Source: Cyclobacteriaceae bacterium
Lineage (GTDB): Bacteria > Bacteroidota > Bacteroidia > Cytophagales > Cyclobacteriaceae
Assembly: GCA_030589835.1 (NCBI GenBank)
Contig: JAUUZS010000247.1
Span: 1-6,603, forward strand
Length of the DNA: 6,603 bases
Direction of reading: 5' to 3'
This document shows, one piece after another, positions 1 through 6,253 of this stretch. Each line of letters opens with the position of its first letter. Position 1 is the stretch's first letter. A model generated the notes under the pieces. It was not told the DNA's origin. It did no database searches and saw only the letters and a list, made by a program, of their open reading frames with translations. Position numbers and translations under genes: made by a program.

Positions 1-1580
1 CCACCTTCCTCACCCGAAGTGGCATTCTTGGAAATGCTTCGGTACACTCGTTCACCGATCTCGGGCTTTCCGGTCAATTGCTCATTTATCTCTTGGCATT
101 TTTGGCTTTGGCAATTGGTTTGTGTATGTACCGATGGAAGGAAATACCATCGACAGATAAGGAAGTCTCGGCATATTCCAGAGAATTCTGGATCTTTATG
201 GGGGCGACAGTGCTCGGCCTGATGGGATTTCAGGTAATGGCCGGAACATCGATACCTGTGTACAACACCATCCTTGAGCAATTTGGCATCAGCTCAAATA
301 TGGCGCCTCCGGCCGATCAGGCTATTTTCTATTCCAAATTTCAAATCTGGGGTGCAATATTAATCGCTATTTTCTCAGGAACGGGTCAGTTCTTTTTTTG
401 GAAAAAGATCGATAAAACAAAGCTATGGAATGAGTTATCCGTTCCGGTTCTGATCAGTTTGGCGGTTTCTACATTTGTTTTTTTAATATATGATATCCAT
501 CAATTTTCATACATCCTCTTGTTGACCGCCGGCATATATTCACTGGTAGCAAACAGCACCATACTGATACGGTTATTAAAAAAGAAAAGCTTCAAATTGG
601 CCGGGGGATCTGTGGCACATTTAGGGATAGCAATGATGCTCTTAGGTATATTATTTTCCTCCGGATATTCCAGGGTTATTTCCATGAACACAACGGGCTC
701 GTTGTTTTCACAAAATATGTCTGATGAAATGAATCAGGAAAATGTGCTTCTCTTTGCCAATGAGCCAAAAATTATGAATGAATATGAACTCACCTATAAG
801 GGTCAGCGTGTAGAATTAACAGGAGTTCCCGGATTTCCACCAAAAAATATAATTCGTAGTACGTCAGATAAACACAAGGTAGTGGCAAAAAAGGAGTATG
901 TCCATGATGGCAAAACTGTTTTTGAAACAGGCGATACTCTATCCATTCTTCCGGAAAACACTTACTTTGAAGTAGAATATAAAAAAAAGGGTGAAAAGGC
1001 ATTTTCTCTATTTCCCCGTGCACAGGTGAATCCGAATATGGGACTTATGGTTTCCCCGGATATCCGACATCTGCTAGACAAGGATCTTTATACCCATATT
1101 TCTTCCATTCCTGACCCTGATGTCCAAAGCCAATGGAGCGCACCCAATAAAAATAGTGTCGGGATAGGAGAGCCATTTTTTATTAAAGATTTTGTTTCCA
1201 CATTAAAAAGCGTACAAAAAATAGAACATTTAGAAGGCTTACTACTAGGCCCGGATGATATGGCCGCTGAAGCTGTAATTGAAATTCAGGGTAAAAATAA
1301 AACCTATACCCTCAATCCTATTTTTATTATAAAAGACAACATGATGGGCAATATTCCAGCTATCGAAGAAGAATTGGGTGTAAAAATATCATTCCTGAAT
1401 ATCAAACCGGAAGAGGGCAAATTTGAGTTGGCAACTGAAACATCCCAACGGGATTATATCATTATGAAAGCCATAGAAATGCCATTTATTAATGTGCTCT
1501 GGCTTGGCTCTTTGGTTTTGATGTTTGGGTTTGGCGTAGCAACTTATAGAAGGTATAGGGAATTTAAACGTACAGCCTAA
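1..1580 (+). CDS. ccmF: CcmF/CcsA-type cytochrome c heme lyase, C-terminal part (5' end outside window)
   Basis: The protein is a membrane heme lyase that helps ligate heme covalently to apocytochrome c on the outer face of the cytoplasmic membrane. The reading frame is open from base 3 and starts before the window. A TTG at 78 is an internal Leu, because the conserved block TFLTRSG...SVHSF is encoded upstream of it at 3-53. The His at 45-47 fits the second periplasmic heme-ligand His of CcmF. Hydrophobic segments follow at about 78-130, 183-245, 345-400, 441-497, 510-570 and 612-668. The last begins with AHLGIA, whose His (618-620) matches the conserved transmembrane His. A soluble, presumably periplasmic domain of about 265 residues follows, then a final helix at about 1491-1550 and a short basic tail. 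The tryptophan-rich WWD motif would lie upstream and is not visible. The family call is firm. CcmF versus CcsA naming varies in this phylum. Confidence 0.92.
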   Translation, partial: TFLTRSGILGNASVHSFTDLGLSGQLLIYLLAFLALAIGLCMYRWKEIPSTDKEVSAYSREFWIFMGATVLGLMGFQVMAGTSIPVYNTILEQFGISSNMAPPADQAIFYSKFQIWGAILIAIFSGTGQFFFWKKIDKTKLWNELSVPVLISLAVSTFVFLIYDIHQFSYILLLTAGIYSLVANSTILIRLLKKKSFKLAGGSVAHLGIAMMLLGILFSSGYSRVISMNTTGSLFSQNMSDEMNQENVLLFANEPKIMNEYELTYKGQRVELTGVPGFPPKNIIRSTSDKHKVVAKKEYVHDGKTVFETGDTLSILPENTYFEVEYKKKGEKAFSLFPRAQVNPNMGLMVSPDIRHLLDKDLYTHISSIPDPDVQSQWSAPNKNSVGIGEPFFIKDFVSTLKSVQKIEHLEGLLLGPDDMAAEAVIEIQGKNKTYTLNPIFIIKDNMMGNIPAIEEELGVKISFLNIKPEEGKFELATETSQRDYIIMKAIEMPFINVLWLGSLVLMFGFGVATYRRYREFKRTA

Positions 1581-1623
1581 AATGCCTATCGCTTATCGTT
1601 TTATTAATGGACTCACACAAAAG

Positions 1624-1652
1624 TAGCCCGGCTGCCCAATACAACCGGGCTA
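1624..1652 (+). terminator. GC-rich hairpin after the heme lyase, possible transcription end
   Basis: TAGCCCGG (1624-1631) pairs perfectly with CCGGGCTA (1645-1652). One mismatch and two further pairs extend the stem inward. It begins 43 bases after the heme lyase stop, where a terminator would be expected. No U-tract follows on the plus strand, because the next bases are A/C-rich, so it is not a canonical intrinsic terminator. It could equally be a 3'-end stabilising hairpin. Confidence 0.4.
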
Positions 1653-1680
1653 AACCTACCAAACAAACAACCCAACAACC

Positions 1681-1701
1681 TTCACTCCCAGCAGGAGTGA
1701 A
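1681..1701. repeat. Second hairpin, 8-bp perfect stem with 5-base loop
   Basis: TTCACTCC (1681-1688) is the exact reverse complement of GGAGTGAA (1694-1701), with loop CAGCA. The 3' arm includes a GGAG that would be masked when folded. It lies 12-15 bases before the ATG of the 8-codon mini-ORF at 1708. A T8 run follows 17 bases after the stem, too far for a textbook terminator. Its function is unknown. Confidence 0.45.
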
Positions 1702-1924
1702 TTCACAATGGTAAAAACTTTTTTTTCGCTATAATGTTTTTAATCTTGCATTACAACCGAGAAATAGATCCGAAATAACAATTCCTAACGCCTGTTTTTC
1801 ATAAACCTGCATACGCATAAATAAGCTTCTTAACCATTTTTTTTCGGGTCCTTTGCAACGTCTTTGAACAATACACGTATCTACGAAGCAAAATATTGCA
1901 ATAGTTAAGGTTTTAATCGGCAAA

Positions 1925-1935
1925 TAGCCCGGCTA
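1925..1935. repeat. Second copy of TAGCCCGGCT, direct repeat of 1624-1633
   Basis: The 10-mer TAGCCCGGCT occurs at 1624-1633, where it forms the left hairpin arm, and again at 1925-1934. With the next base, this second copy is itself a near palindrome (TAGCC-C-GGCTA). Both copies follow an A-rich trinucleotide. The second copy could pair with the hairpin's right arm (1645-1652) in an RNA spanning the gap. A chance match cannot be excluded in an interval this size. Confidence 0.35.
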
Positions 1936-1964
1936 CGACATCTTCACGATACAACTTATTAGTT

Positions 1965-1994
1965 TTTGAATATTTGAAAGGATAGAGTACCTTG
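1965..1994 (+). promoter_or_regulatory. Tentative Bacteroidota-type promoter for feoAB
   Basis: TTTG at 1965-1968 followed 19 bases later by TACCTTG at 1988-1994 resembles the Bacteroidota sigma-ABfr promoter (-33 TTTG, -7 TAnnTTTG). The -7 element is one T short of consensus. Transcription would start near 2000, giving a leader of about 25 bases before the feoA ATG. No convincing Fur-type palindrome is visible nearby. Confidence 0.3.
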
Positions 1995-2024
1995 CGCTTT
2001 TTATACTAATTCTAAATAAGCCGG

Positions 2025-2252
2025 ATGATGAATAGAAGTGTGGCGGATCTTAAACGTGAGGAATCTGGTACCATAAAGGGTTTTACTGATAGTATAATTT
2101 CATTGAAACTTATGGAGATGGGGTGCCTCCCGGGAAGTATTATTAAAATGAACTATACCGCTCCTTTTGGTGATCCTATCTCTTATGATATAGCAGGATA
2201 CAATCTTACCTTGAGAATTTCAGAAGCGTCGTGTATATTGATAGATGAATAA
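2025..2252 (+). CDS. feoA: FeoA, ferrous iron transport accessory protein
   Basis: FeoA is a small cytoplasmic SH3-like protein required for FeoB-dependent Fe2+ uptake, thought to act on FeoB directly. The product is 75 residues, the usual length for a stand-alone FeoA. It shows the family hallmarks LMEMGCLPG (residues 29-37) and the following APFGDPI...GYNLTLR block (about 46-64), ending with the SEASCILI strand. Two ATGs in tandem open the frame (2025 and 2028), and either could be used. Neither has a Shine-Dalgarno sequence, which is common in Bacteroidota. feoB follows after three bases, so the two genes almost certainly share a transcript. No FeoC-like gene follows feoB. Confidence 0.95.
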   Translation: MMNRSVADLKREESGTIKGFTDSIISLKLMEMGCLPGSIIKMNYTAPFGDPISYDIAGYNLTLRISEASCILIDE

Positions 2253-2255
2253 TTA

Positions 2256-4364
2256 ATGATGGGAGAGCGCCTTAAAAATATAGCCCTACTGGGAAATCCA
2301 AACTCCGGAAAATCTTCGCTATTTAATCAGCTAACAGGACTAAACCAAAAAGTCGGAAATTTTCCCGGGGTTACAGTAGAAAAAAAAACGGGTACATGCC
2401 AGCTCGAAAACGGCGAAAAACTAAGAATTATTGATTTGCCCGGCGCATACAGCCTATATCCAAAATCATTGGATGAACAAGTAGTAATCGATAGCCTCAT
2501 TGACAAAAATAATCCTGACTATCCCGATTTAGCAATTGTCATTATCGACGCCTCGAATATTAAGCGAAACCTTTTGCTTTTTACGCAAGTAGTAGATTTG
2601 GATATTCCCGTTATTCTAGTATTGAATATGCTCGATGTGGCCACCAATAGAGGCCAAAGGGTAAATCCAACGGCTATAGCCAGGTTCTTTTCCGTTCCCA
2701 CAATATCCTTAAACGCCCGTACCGGACAGGGGGTAGAATTATTAAAGCAGGCCATTTGCGAAAATGATATACAGAAATCTGCGCCAATATTTAACTCCTC
2801 GGCCTTTGAGAGTGACCTGGAAATTGAGCTTGCCAATAAATTTGATGTCCACAATAATTACCTGGCACATATCCACTTAATCCAATACCAAAATTTTAAT
2901 CACCTATCAGATGAAGATAAGCTGTTTATCAAAAATCTAATAAGAGCCAACAAATTCAATCCTGAGCTTTCGCAGTCAAAAGAAATCCTGCAACGCTATA
3001 AGCTTATTGACAAGGTTATCCATGAAGCAGTAGTATATAATCTGAAGCAAAACAAGAATGTCACAGAAAAATTGGATAAAATATTTACGCACAAGGTATA
3101 TGGTTATCTCATATTTTTCAGTCTGTTATTCTTAATTTTCCAGACCATATTTGCCTGGGCACAAGCGCCTATGGATTTTATTGACTATAGCTTTTCAGAG
3201 TTCAGTATTTATTTAAAAACAACATTGCCGCCCGGGGTTTTGACCAGCCTATTATCTGAAGGGGTAATTCCCGGAATTGGAGGCGTAATCATTTTCCTAC
3301 CACAAATAGCCATCCTTTTTGCTTTTATTTCTATTCTTGAAGAAACAGGATATATGTCCAGAGTGGTTTTTCTGATGGATAAAATTATGCAAAAATTTGG
3401 CCTTAATGGAAAAAGTGTGGTTCCGCTTATTTCGGGGGTTGCTTGCGCTATTCCGGCCATCATGGCAACCAGAACCATTGACAACTGGAAAGAAAGGCTC
3501 ACGACCATCTTTGTGACCCCATTTATGAGCTGCTCCGCCCGACTTCCGGTTTATACCATTCTTATCGCTCTGGTAGTTCCTGATGTGAAGATATTGGGGC
3601 TACTGAATCTACAGGGTTTGGCACTTATGGGCATGTATATATTGGGTTTTGTAATGTCTATTATTTCTGCTTTAATCATACATGCCATCGTAAAGGTCAC
3701 CGAAAAAGGCTACTTCATCATGGAGCTTCCATTGTATAAATTTCCTCGATGGAAAAATGTGGGGATTACTATATTTGAAAAATGCAAAACATTTACTTTT
3801 GAAGCAGGAAAAATAATTCTGGCTATTTCCATCATTCTTTGGGTAGCAGCCTCCTATGGCCCGGGCGACAAATTAAAAAATGCTGAATCGTATGTGACAA
3901 ATGCATTGAACGGTGAACAGCTCAATGCTAAGGACTTCGATGCAAAAGTAGACGCATTCAAACTTGAAAATTCTTTCGCCGGAATATTCGGAAAAACACT
4001 TGAACCCGTAATCAAACCGTTAGGCTTTGATTGGAAAATCGGCATTGCCTTAGTCACTTCGTTTGCTGCCAGAGAAGTTTTTGTGGGAACCATGGCAACC
4101 ATTTACAGCATTGGCTCTGAAGAAGAATCAACCATAAAAAGCAGAATGAAAGCTGAAATAAATCCTGACACGGGAGAGCCGGTGTACACTCCGGCTGTTG
4201 CCTTGTCACTTTTGGTCTTTTACGCCTTTGCCATGCAATGTGTCAGCACCATGGCAATAGTGAAAAAAGAAACCAACAGTTGGAAATGGCCATTACTTCA
4301 GTTTTTCTATATGACAGGTTTAGCCTACATCTCCTCTTTTGTGGTATATAATATTTTATCATAA
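2256..4364 (+). CDS. feoB: FeoB, ferrous iron transporter with N-terminal G domain
   Basis: FeoB is the cytoplasmic-membrane permease for Fe2+, gated or driven by its own GTPase domain. The product is 702 residues, full length for the family. G-domain motifs in order: G1 GNPNSGKS (13-20), G2 Thr40 in PGVTVEKK, G3 DLPG (60-63), G4 NMLD (124-127) and G5 near SLNARTG (151-157). A helical regulatory region then leads to the membrane domain at about residue 275. The first Gate segment begins near residue 335 (PGIGGVIIFLPQ) and contains GYMSR and GVACAIPAIMATR with Cys397. The second Gate motif SCSARLP contains Cys426. AREVFVGTM follows near 606, and the C-terminal helices contain the family's FAMQCVSTMA. 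Tandem ATGs lie at 2256 and 2259 without a Shine-Dalgarno sequence, and translation is probably coupled to feoA three bases upstream. All key motifs are intact. Confidence 0.97.
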   Translation: MMGERLKNIALLGNPNSGKSSLFNQLTGLNQKVGNFPGVTVEKKTGTCQLENGEKLRIIDLPGAYSLYPKSLDEQVVIDSLIDKNNPDYPDLAIVIIDASNIKRNLLLFTQVVDLDIPVILVLNMLDVATNRGQRVNPTAIARFFSVPTISLNARTGQGVELLKQAICENDIQKSAPIFNSSAFESDLEIELANKFDVHNNYLAHIHLIQYQNFNHLSDEDKLFIKNLIRANKFNPELSQSKEILQRYKLIDKVIHEAVVYNLKQNKNVTEKLDKIFTHKVYGYLIFFSLLFLIFQTIFAWAQAPMDFIDYSFSEFSIYLKTTLPPGVLTSLLSEGVIPGIGGVIIFLPQIAILFAFISILEETGYMSRVVFLMDKIMQKFGLNGKSVVPLISGVACAIPAIMATRTIDNWKERLTTIFVTPFMSCSARLPVYTILIALVVPDVKILGLLNLQGLALMGMYILGFVMSIISALIIHAIVKVTEKGYFIMELPLYKFPRWKNVGITIFEKCKTFTFEAGKIILAISIILWVAASYGPGDKLKNAESYVTNALNGEQLNAKDFDAKVDAFKLENSFAGIFGKTLEPVIKPLGFDWKIGIALVTSFAAREVFVGTMATIYSIGSEEESTIKSRMKAEINPDTGEPVYTPAVALSLLVFYAFAMQCVSTMAIVKKETNSWKWPLLQFFYMTGLAYISSFVVYNILS

Positions 4365-4383
4365 ACTGAAATCCAGGAGATAA

Positions 4384-4398
4384 TTATTGATGCAATAA
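4384..4398. terminator. Weak AT-rich hairpin in the convergent gap
   Basis: TTATTG (4384-4389) and CAATAA (4393-4398) form a perfect 6-bp stem with a 3-base loop. It is centred between the feoB stop and the end of the minus-strand operon, which are only 45 bases apart. It is the only obvious bidirectional terminator candidate, but the stem has a single G-C pair and no clear T-run follows, so it is weak. Confidence 0.25.
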
Positions 4399-4409
4399 AT
4401 CAAATCAGG

Positions 4410-5096
4410 TTATCGCATATAAATCCGGCTCTCTTTGTCTTTGACTATTTCCAGCTTTTCTACATTTTTCAAATGTAATTGCGAATTGGATCTGATTGAG
4501 GCATTGACATGGTTTATATCTTTTCTAAACTCTGCCCTCGATTTTTCTATATTTAATTCCAATATTTCAATTTTTGCATCCCAAAACCTTATCGTTGAAT
4601 TTATTCCGGAAATCCTCGCCTTTTTGAAAATTGAAATATCACTATCACTTCTTGCAAGACTGCTTATCTCGCCGTCCACAATATTCAAAAATATACTATC
4701 CTGATCGAGACCCGAAAGCCTTATTTTTGAGTCCTTTACAGCAATACTTTCAATATTGGATTTTGTAAACAGTGTATATGATCCTCTAAATTTTATGGAT
4801 GATTTACCGCTTATTTTCAAAGTATCATTTTCTATCACATAGTTAATGCCAAACTCAGTGGTATCATTGTAGGTGGCAAATTGAATACGGTTTGCCTCAG
4901 AGGGAGATATTTTGATGGACTTCAATTTCTCAATTTCTATGTGTTTGAAATCTTCAAGTGGAAAATTTTCTGTTTTCGTTTCAGCACTTCGTTCCCTCCA
5001 TTTTTCACCAAACACCCTGATGTCAAGAAAAAAAGCCATTATCACAAAAAATATAGTTGATAATAACCCGATCAATAATTTATTACTTGTTTTCAT
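4410..5096 (-). CDS. Membrane-anchored protein with beta-solenoid-like exported domain (GIN/DUF2807-like)
   Basis: The product has 228 residues. A short basic start is followed by one hydrophobic segment (about 7-25). There is no lipobox and no clear signal-peptidase site, so it is probably an N-terminal anchor with the rest outside the cytoplasm. Residues 45-110 contain FKHIEIEKLKSIKI and VIENDTLKISG, which recall the opening strands of head-GIN (DUF2807) domains. From residue 122 a motif of polar-S-x-hydrophobic-x-hydrophobic recurs (DSKIRL 122, DSDISI 151, NSTIRF 166, KSRAEF 185, NSQLHL 204, ESRIYM 222), with a related DGEISS at 141, as expected for a beta-solenoid. It is the last gene of the operon, and its ATG overlaps the 3' end of the GntR gene by 14 bases. 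The role is unknown. Context suggests an envelope accessory to the adjacent ABC transporter. The GIN assignment is an inference from pattern. Confidence 0.8.
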   Translation of the reverse strand: MKTSNKLLIGLLSTIFFVIMAFFLDIRVFGEKWRERSAETKTENFPLEDFKHIEIEKLKSIKISPSEANRIQFATYNDTTEFGINYVIENDTLKISGKSSIKFRGSYTLFTKSNIESIAVKDSKIRLSGLDQDSIFLNIVDGEISSLARSDSDISIFKKARISGINSTIRFWDAKIEILELNIEKSRAEFRKDINHVNASIRSNSQLHLKNVEKLEIVKDKESRIYMR

Positions 5097-5463
5097 TATC
5101 CTTATTATTTAAAAGTTTTGATATAGGAGCGCTGAGTTCAGCATAGCTAATACCTAGAATATTCATTTGATGCGCGAATTCAGGCAATTCAATATTAAAA
5201 AAATCCTGCTTCCTCCATTCTTTAATAATATCCTGCGCATCCTTTGCCACAAAATATCCGATCCCTCTTTGGTTCGAAATAATATTTTTTGACTGAAGCT
5301 CTGCATAGCTCCTCACGATGGTGTTTGGGTTTACACCCATTTCTGAAGCCAGTTCCCGGACAGAAGGAATTTTCTCTTCAATGGCGATCGTGCCATTAAG
5401 TATTCTTTCTGACAGATTATCAGCGATTTGGAGTGCGATACTTTTATTGTTTTTAAATTCCAT
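5083..5463 (-). CDS. GntR-family regulator, YtrA subfamily
   Basis: This is a DNA-binding repressor expected to control its own ABC-transporter operon. The product has 126 residues: an N-terminal winged helix-turn-helix (about 5-72) and only a short helical tail, with no FCD, UTRA or aminotransferase effector domain. That architecture defines the YtrA subfamily. Diagnostic stretches are IPSVRELASEMGVNPNTIVR (32-51) and RGIGYFV (66-72). The start at 5463 is well supported by a strong Shine-Dalgarno sequence (5470-5474). The gene begins one base after the permease stop (TAG-T-ATG), so translation is coupled. Its 3' end overlaps the next gene by 14 bases. In YtrA-type loci the regulator is usually the first gene. 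Here it is third, after the permease. The operator and operon promoter are not in the window. Confidence 0.92.
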   Translation of the reverse strand: MEFKNNKSIALQIADNLSERILNGTIAIEEKIPSVRELASEMGVNPNTIVRSYAELQSKNIISNQRGIGYFVAKDAQDIIKEWRKQDFFNIELPEFAHQMNILGISYAELSAPISKLLNNKDNENK

Positions 5464-5464
5464 A

Positions 5465-6253
5465 CTACACCTCCTTTTCTTTTACTTTGAAATAACTTAT
5501 TGTCAATAAAGTAGAATGAGCTATCCAAACTGCCCAAATGCCTGCCAACTTAGCACCCTCTTCACTTTTAATAAACAATACTCTTTTATTTGCCTTGCTA
5601 TAATCTTGGATATCAAGAACCTCTACCAACATGTATCCAATTCCAAAATATATTCCTATTAATAAAAAAACGACAATTATGGTTTTGAGCAAGGGCATTT
5701 TCTTGAAATATGTTGCACCGGTAAATGGGAGGGTAAACATTAACAAAGAAAGGCTCAACACCAAGGTAATCTCCCTGCTATTCATTTTTGAAAAAAACCA
5801 TTCGAATCCAAATTTATAATTTTGATAATCCGGATAATACACGTGAAAAATCCCGGCTACTAAATTTGTGAATATCCAGTAAATGATTGGAAAAACGATG
5901 ATGTAAATTAGAATGCGATTGATAAATTCGAATATAAATTTCTCAGATAAAGAAGCCGGAGTCAGTAAATAATCCATGCTTTTTTCTTTTGACCTGAATC
6001 CCGGAAATGCTTGTCCACACCAAATAAGGCCCCCTGCAAAAAATGCAAAAAGAAAAACAGTGATATGATATGAATCGAAAATTTTTGTTTTGCCCATAGC
6101 ATTTCGATTTAGAAAATACATAAAGGCATGAAAACCCGTTATGAGTCCGGCAGTCGATCCTAATACGATTAAAATCTGTTTTCCGGAAAGGAAAATAAAT
6201 TGCTTGTACAGCAATGTCATTCGATTGAGGCTTATTTGATTACTTATTCCCAT
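5465..6253 (-). CDS. ABC transporter permease, six-helix, exporter type
   Basis: This is the membrane subunit of an ABC transporter, paired with the ATPase encoded just upstream. I place the start at the ATG at 6253, giving 262 residues. The frame stays open further upstream to 6469, but that part overlaps the clearly coding ATPase C-terminus and its predicted peptide does not look like a membrane protein. Six hydrophobic segments lie at about residues 26-47, 62-82, 113-137, 161-181, 190-211 and 237-254. A cytoplasmic loop contains MDYLLTPASLSEKF (93-106), a motif I associate with Bacteroidota ABC-2-like permeases. There is no Shine-Dalgarno sequence. The ATG lies inside the last codons of the ATPase (14-base overlap), indicating translational coupling. 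The substrate is unknown. YtrA-linked transporters are often tied to cell-envelope stress, which is context rather than evidence here. An internal ATG at 6220 is an alternative start. Confidence 0.85.
   Translation of the reverse strand: MGISNQISLNRMTLLYKQFIFLSGKQILIVLGSTAGLITGFHAFMYFLNRNAMGKTKIFDSYHITVFLFAFFAGGLIWCGQAFPGFRSKEKSMDYLLTPASLSEKFIFEFINRILIYIIVFPIIYWIFTNLVAGIFHVYYPDYQNYKFGFEWFFSKMNSREITLVLSLSLLMFTLPFTGATYFKKMPLLKTIIVVFLLIGIYFGIGYMLVEVLDIQDYSKANKRVLFIKSEEGAKLAGIWAVWIAHSTLLTISYFKVKEKEV
5470..5474 (-). promoter_or_regulatory. Strong Shine-Dalgarno site (GGAGG) for the GntR gene
   Basis: On the minus strand, AAAAGGAGGTG runs into the permease stop. GGAGG sits six bases before the GntR ATG, an ideal spacing. 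The site is encoded within the permease's last codons (Lys-Glu-Val-stop). It is the clearest ribosome binding site in the window, and it confirms the start at 5463. Confidence 0.8.

Larger units (their letters stand above)
1581..2024. other. 444-base intergenic region with hairpins and no convincing gene
   Basis: This gap lies between the heme lyase stop and feoA. It holds two hairpins at 1624-1652 and 1681-1701, separated by a G-free stretch rich in A and C (1653-1680). It also contains an 8-codon mini-ORF (MVKTFFSL, 1708-1734), a T8 run at 1719-1726, a second T8 run at 1837-1844, and a second copy of the 10-mer TAGCCCGGCT at 1925. The only longer open frame is a 64-codon minus-strand ORF (1729-1923), which resembles no family I recognise. 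The stretch may be a heme-lyase 3' UTR, a decayed gene start, or a small RNA locus. The sequence alone does not decide. Confidence 0.6.

Noticed and set aside
78..1580. Heme lyase starting at the TTG at 78
   Set aside because: The frame is open upstream to the window edge and encodes the conserved TFLTRSG...SVHSF block, so the gene starts outside the window and 78 is an internal Leu codon.
1799..1837. 12-codon minus-strand mini-ORF MVKKLIYAYAGL after an A-run
   Set aside because: It looks vaguely like a signal peptide start, but it is very short and has no supporting promoter or spacing. Such ORFs are common by chance.
1729..1923. 64-codon minus-strand ORF in the gap before feoA
   Set aside because: There is no recognisable domain and no ribosome binding site. 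An ORF of this length is expected by chance. A decayed gene cannot be excluded, but nothing supports it.
2000..2020. AT-rich partial dyad (TACTAATTCTAA area) as a Fur or DtxR operator
   Set aside because: The half-sites do not pair well and do not match either consensus. AT-rich DNA gives such dyads by chance.
2519..2854. 111-codon minus-strand ORF inside feoB
   Set aside because: It overlaps the well-supported G domain of FeoB and resembles nothing known. It is a shadow frame.
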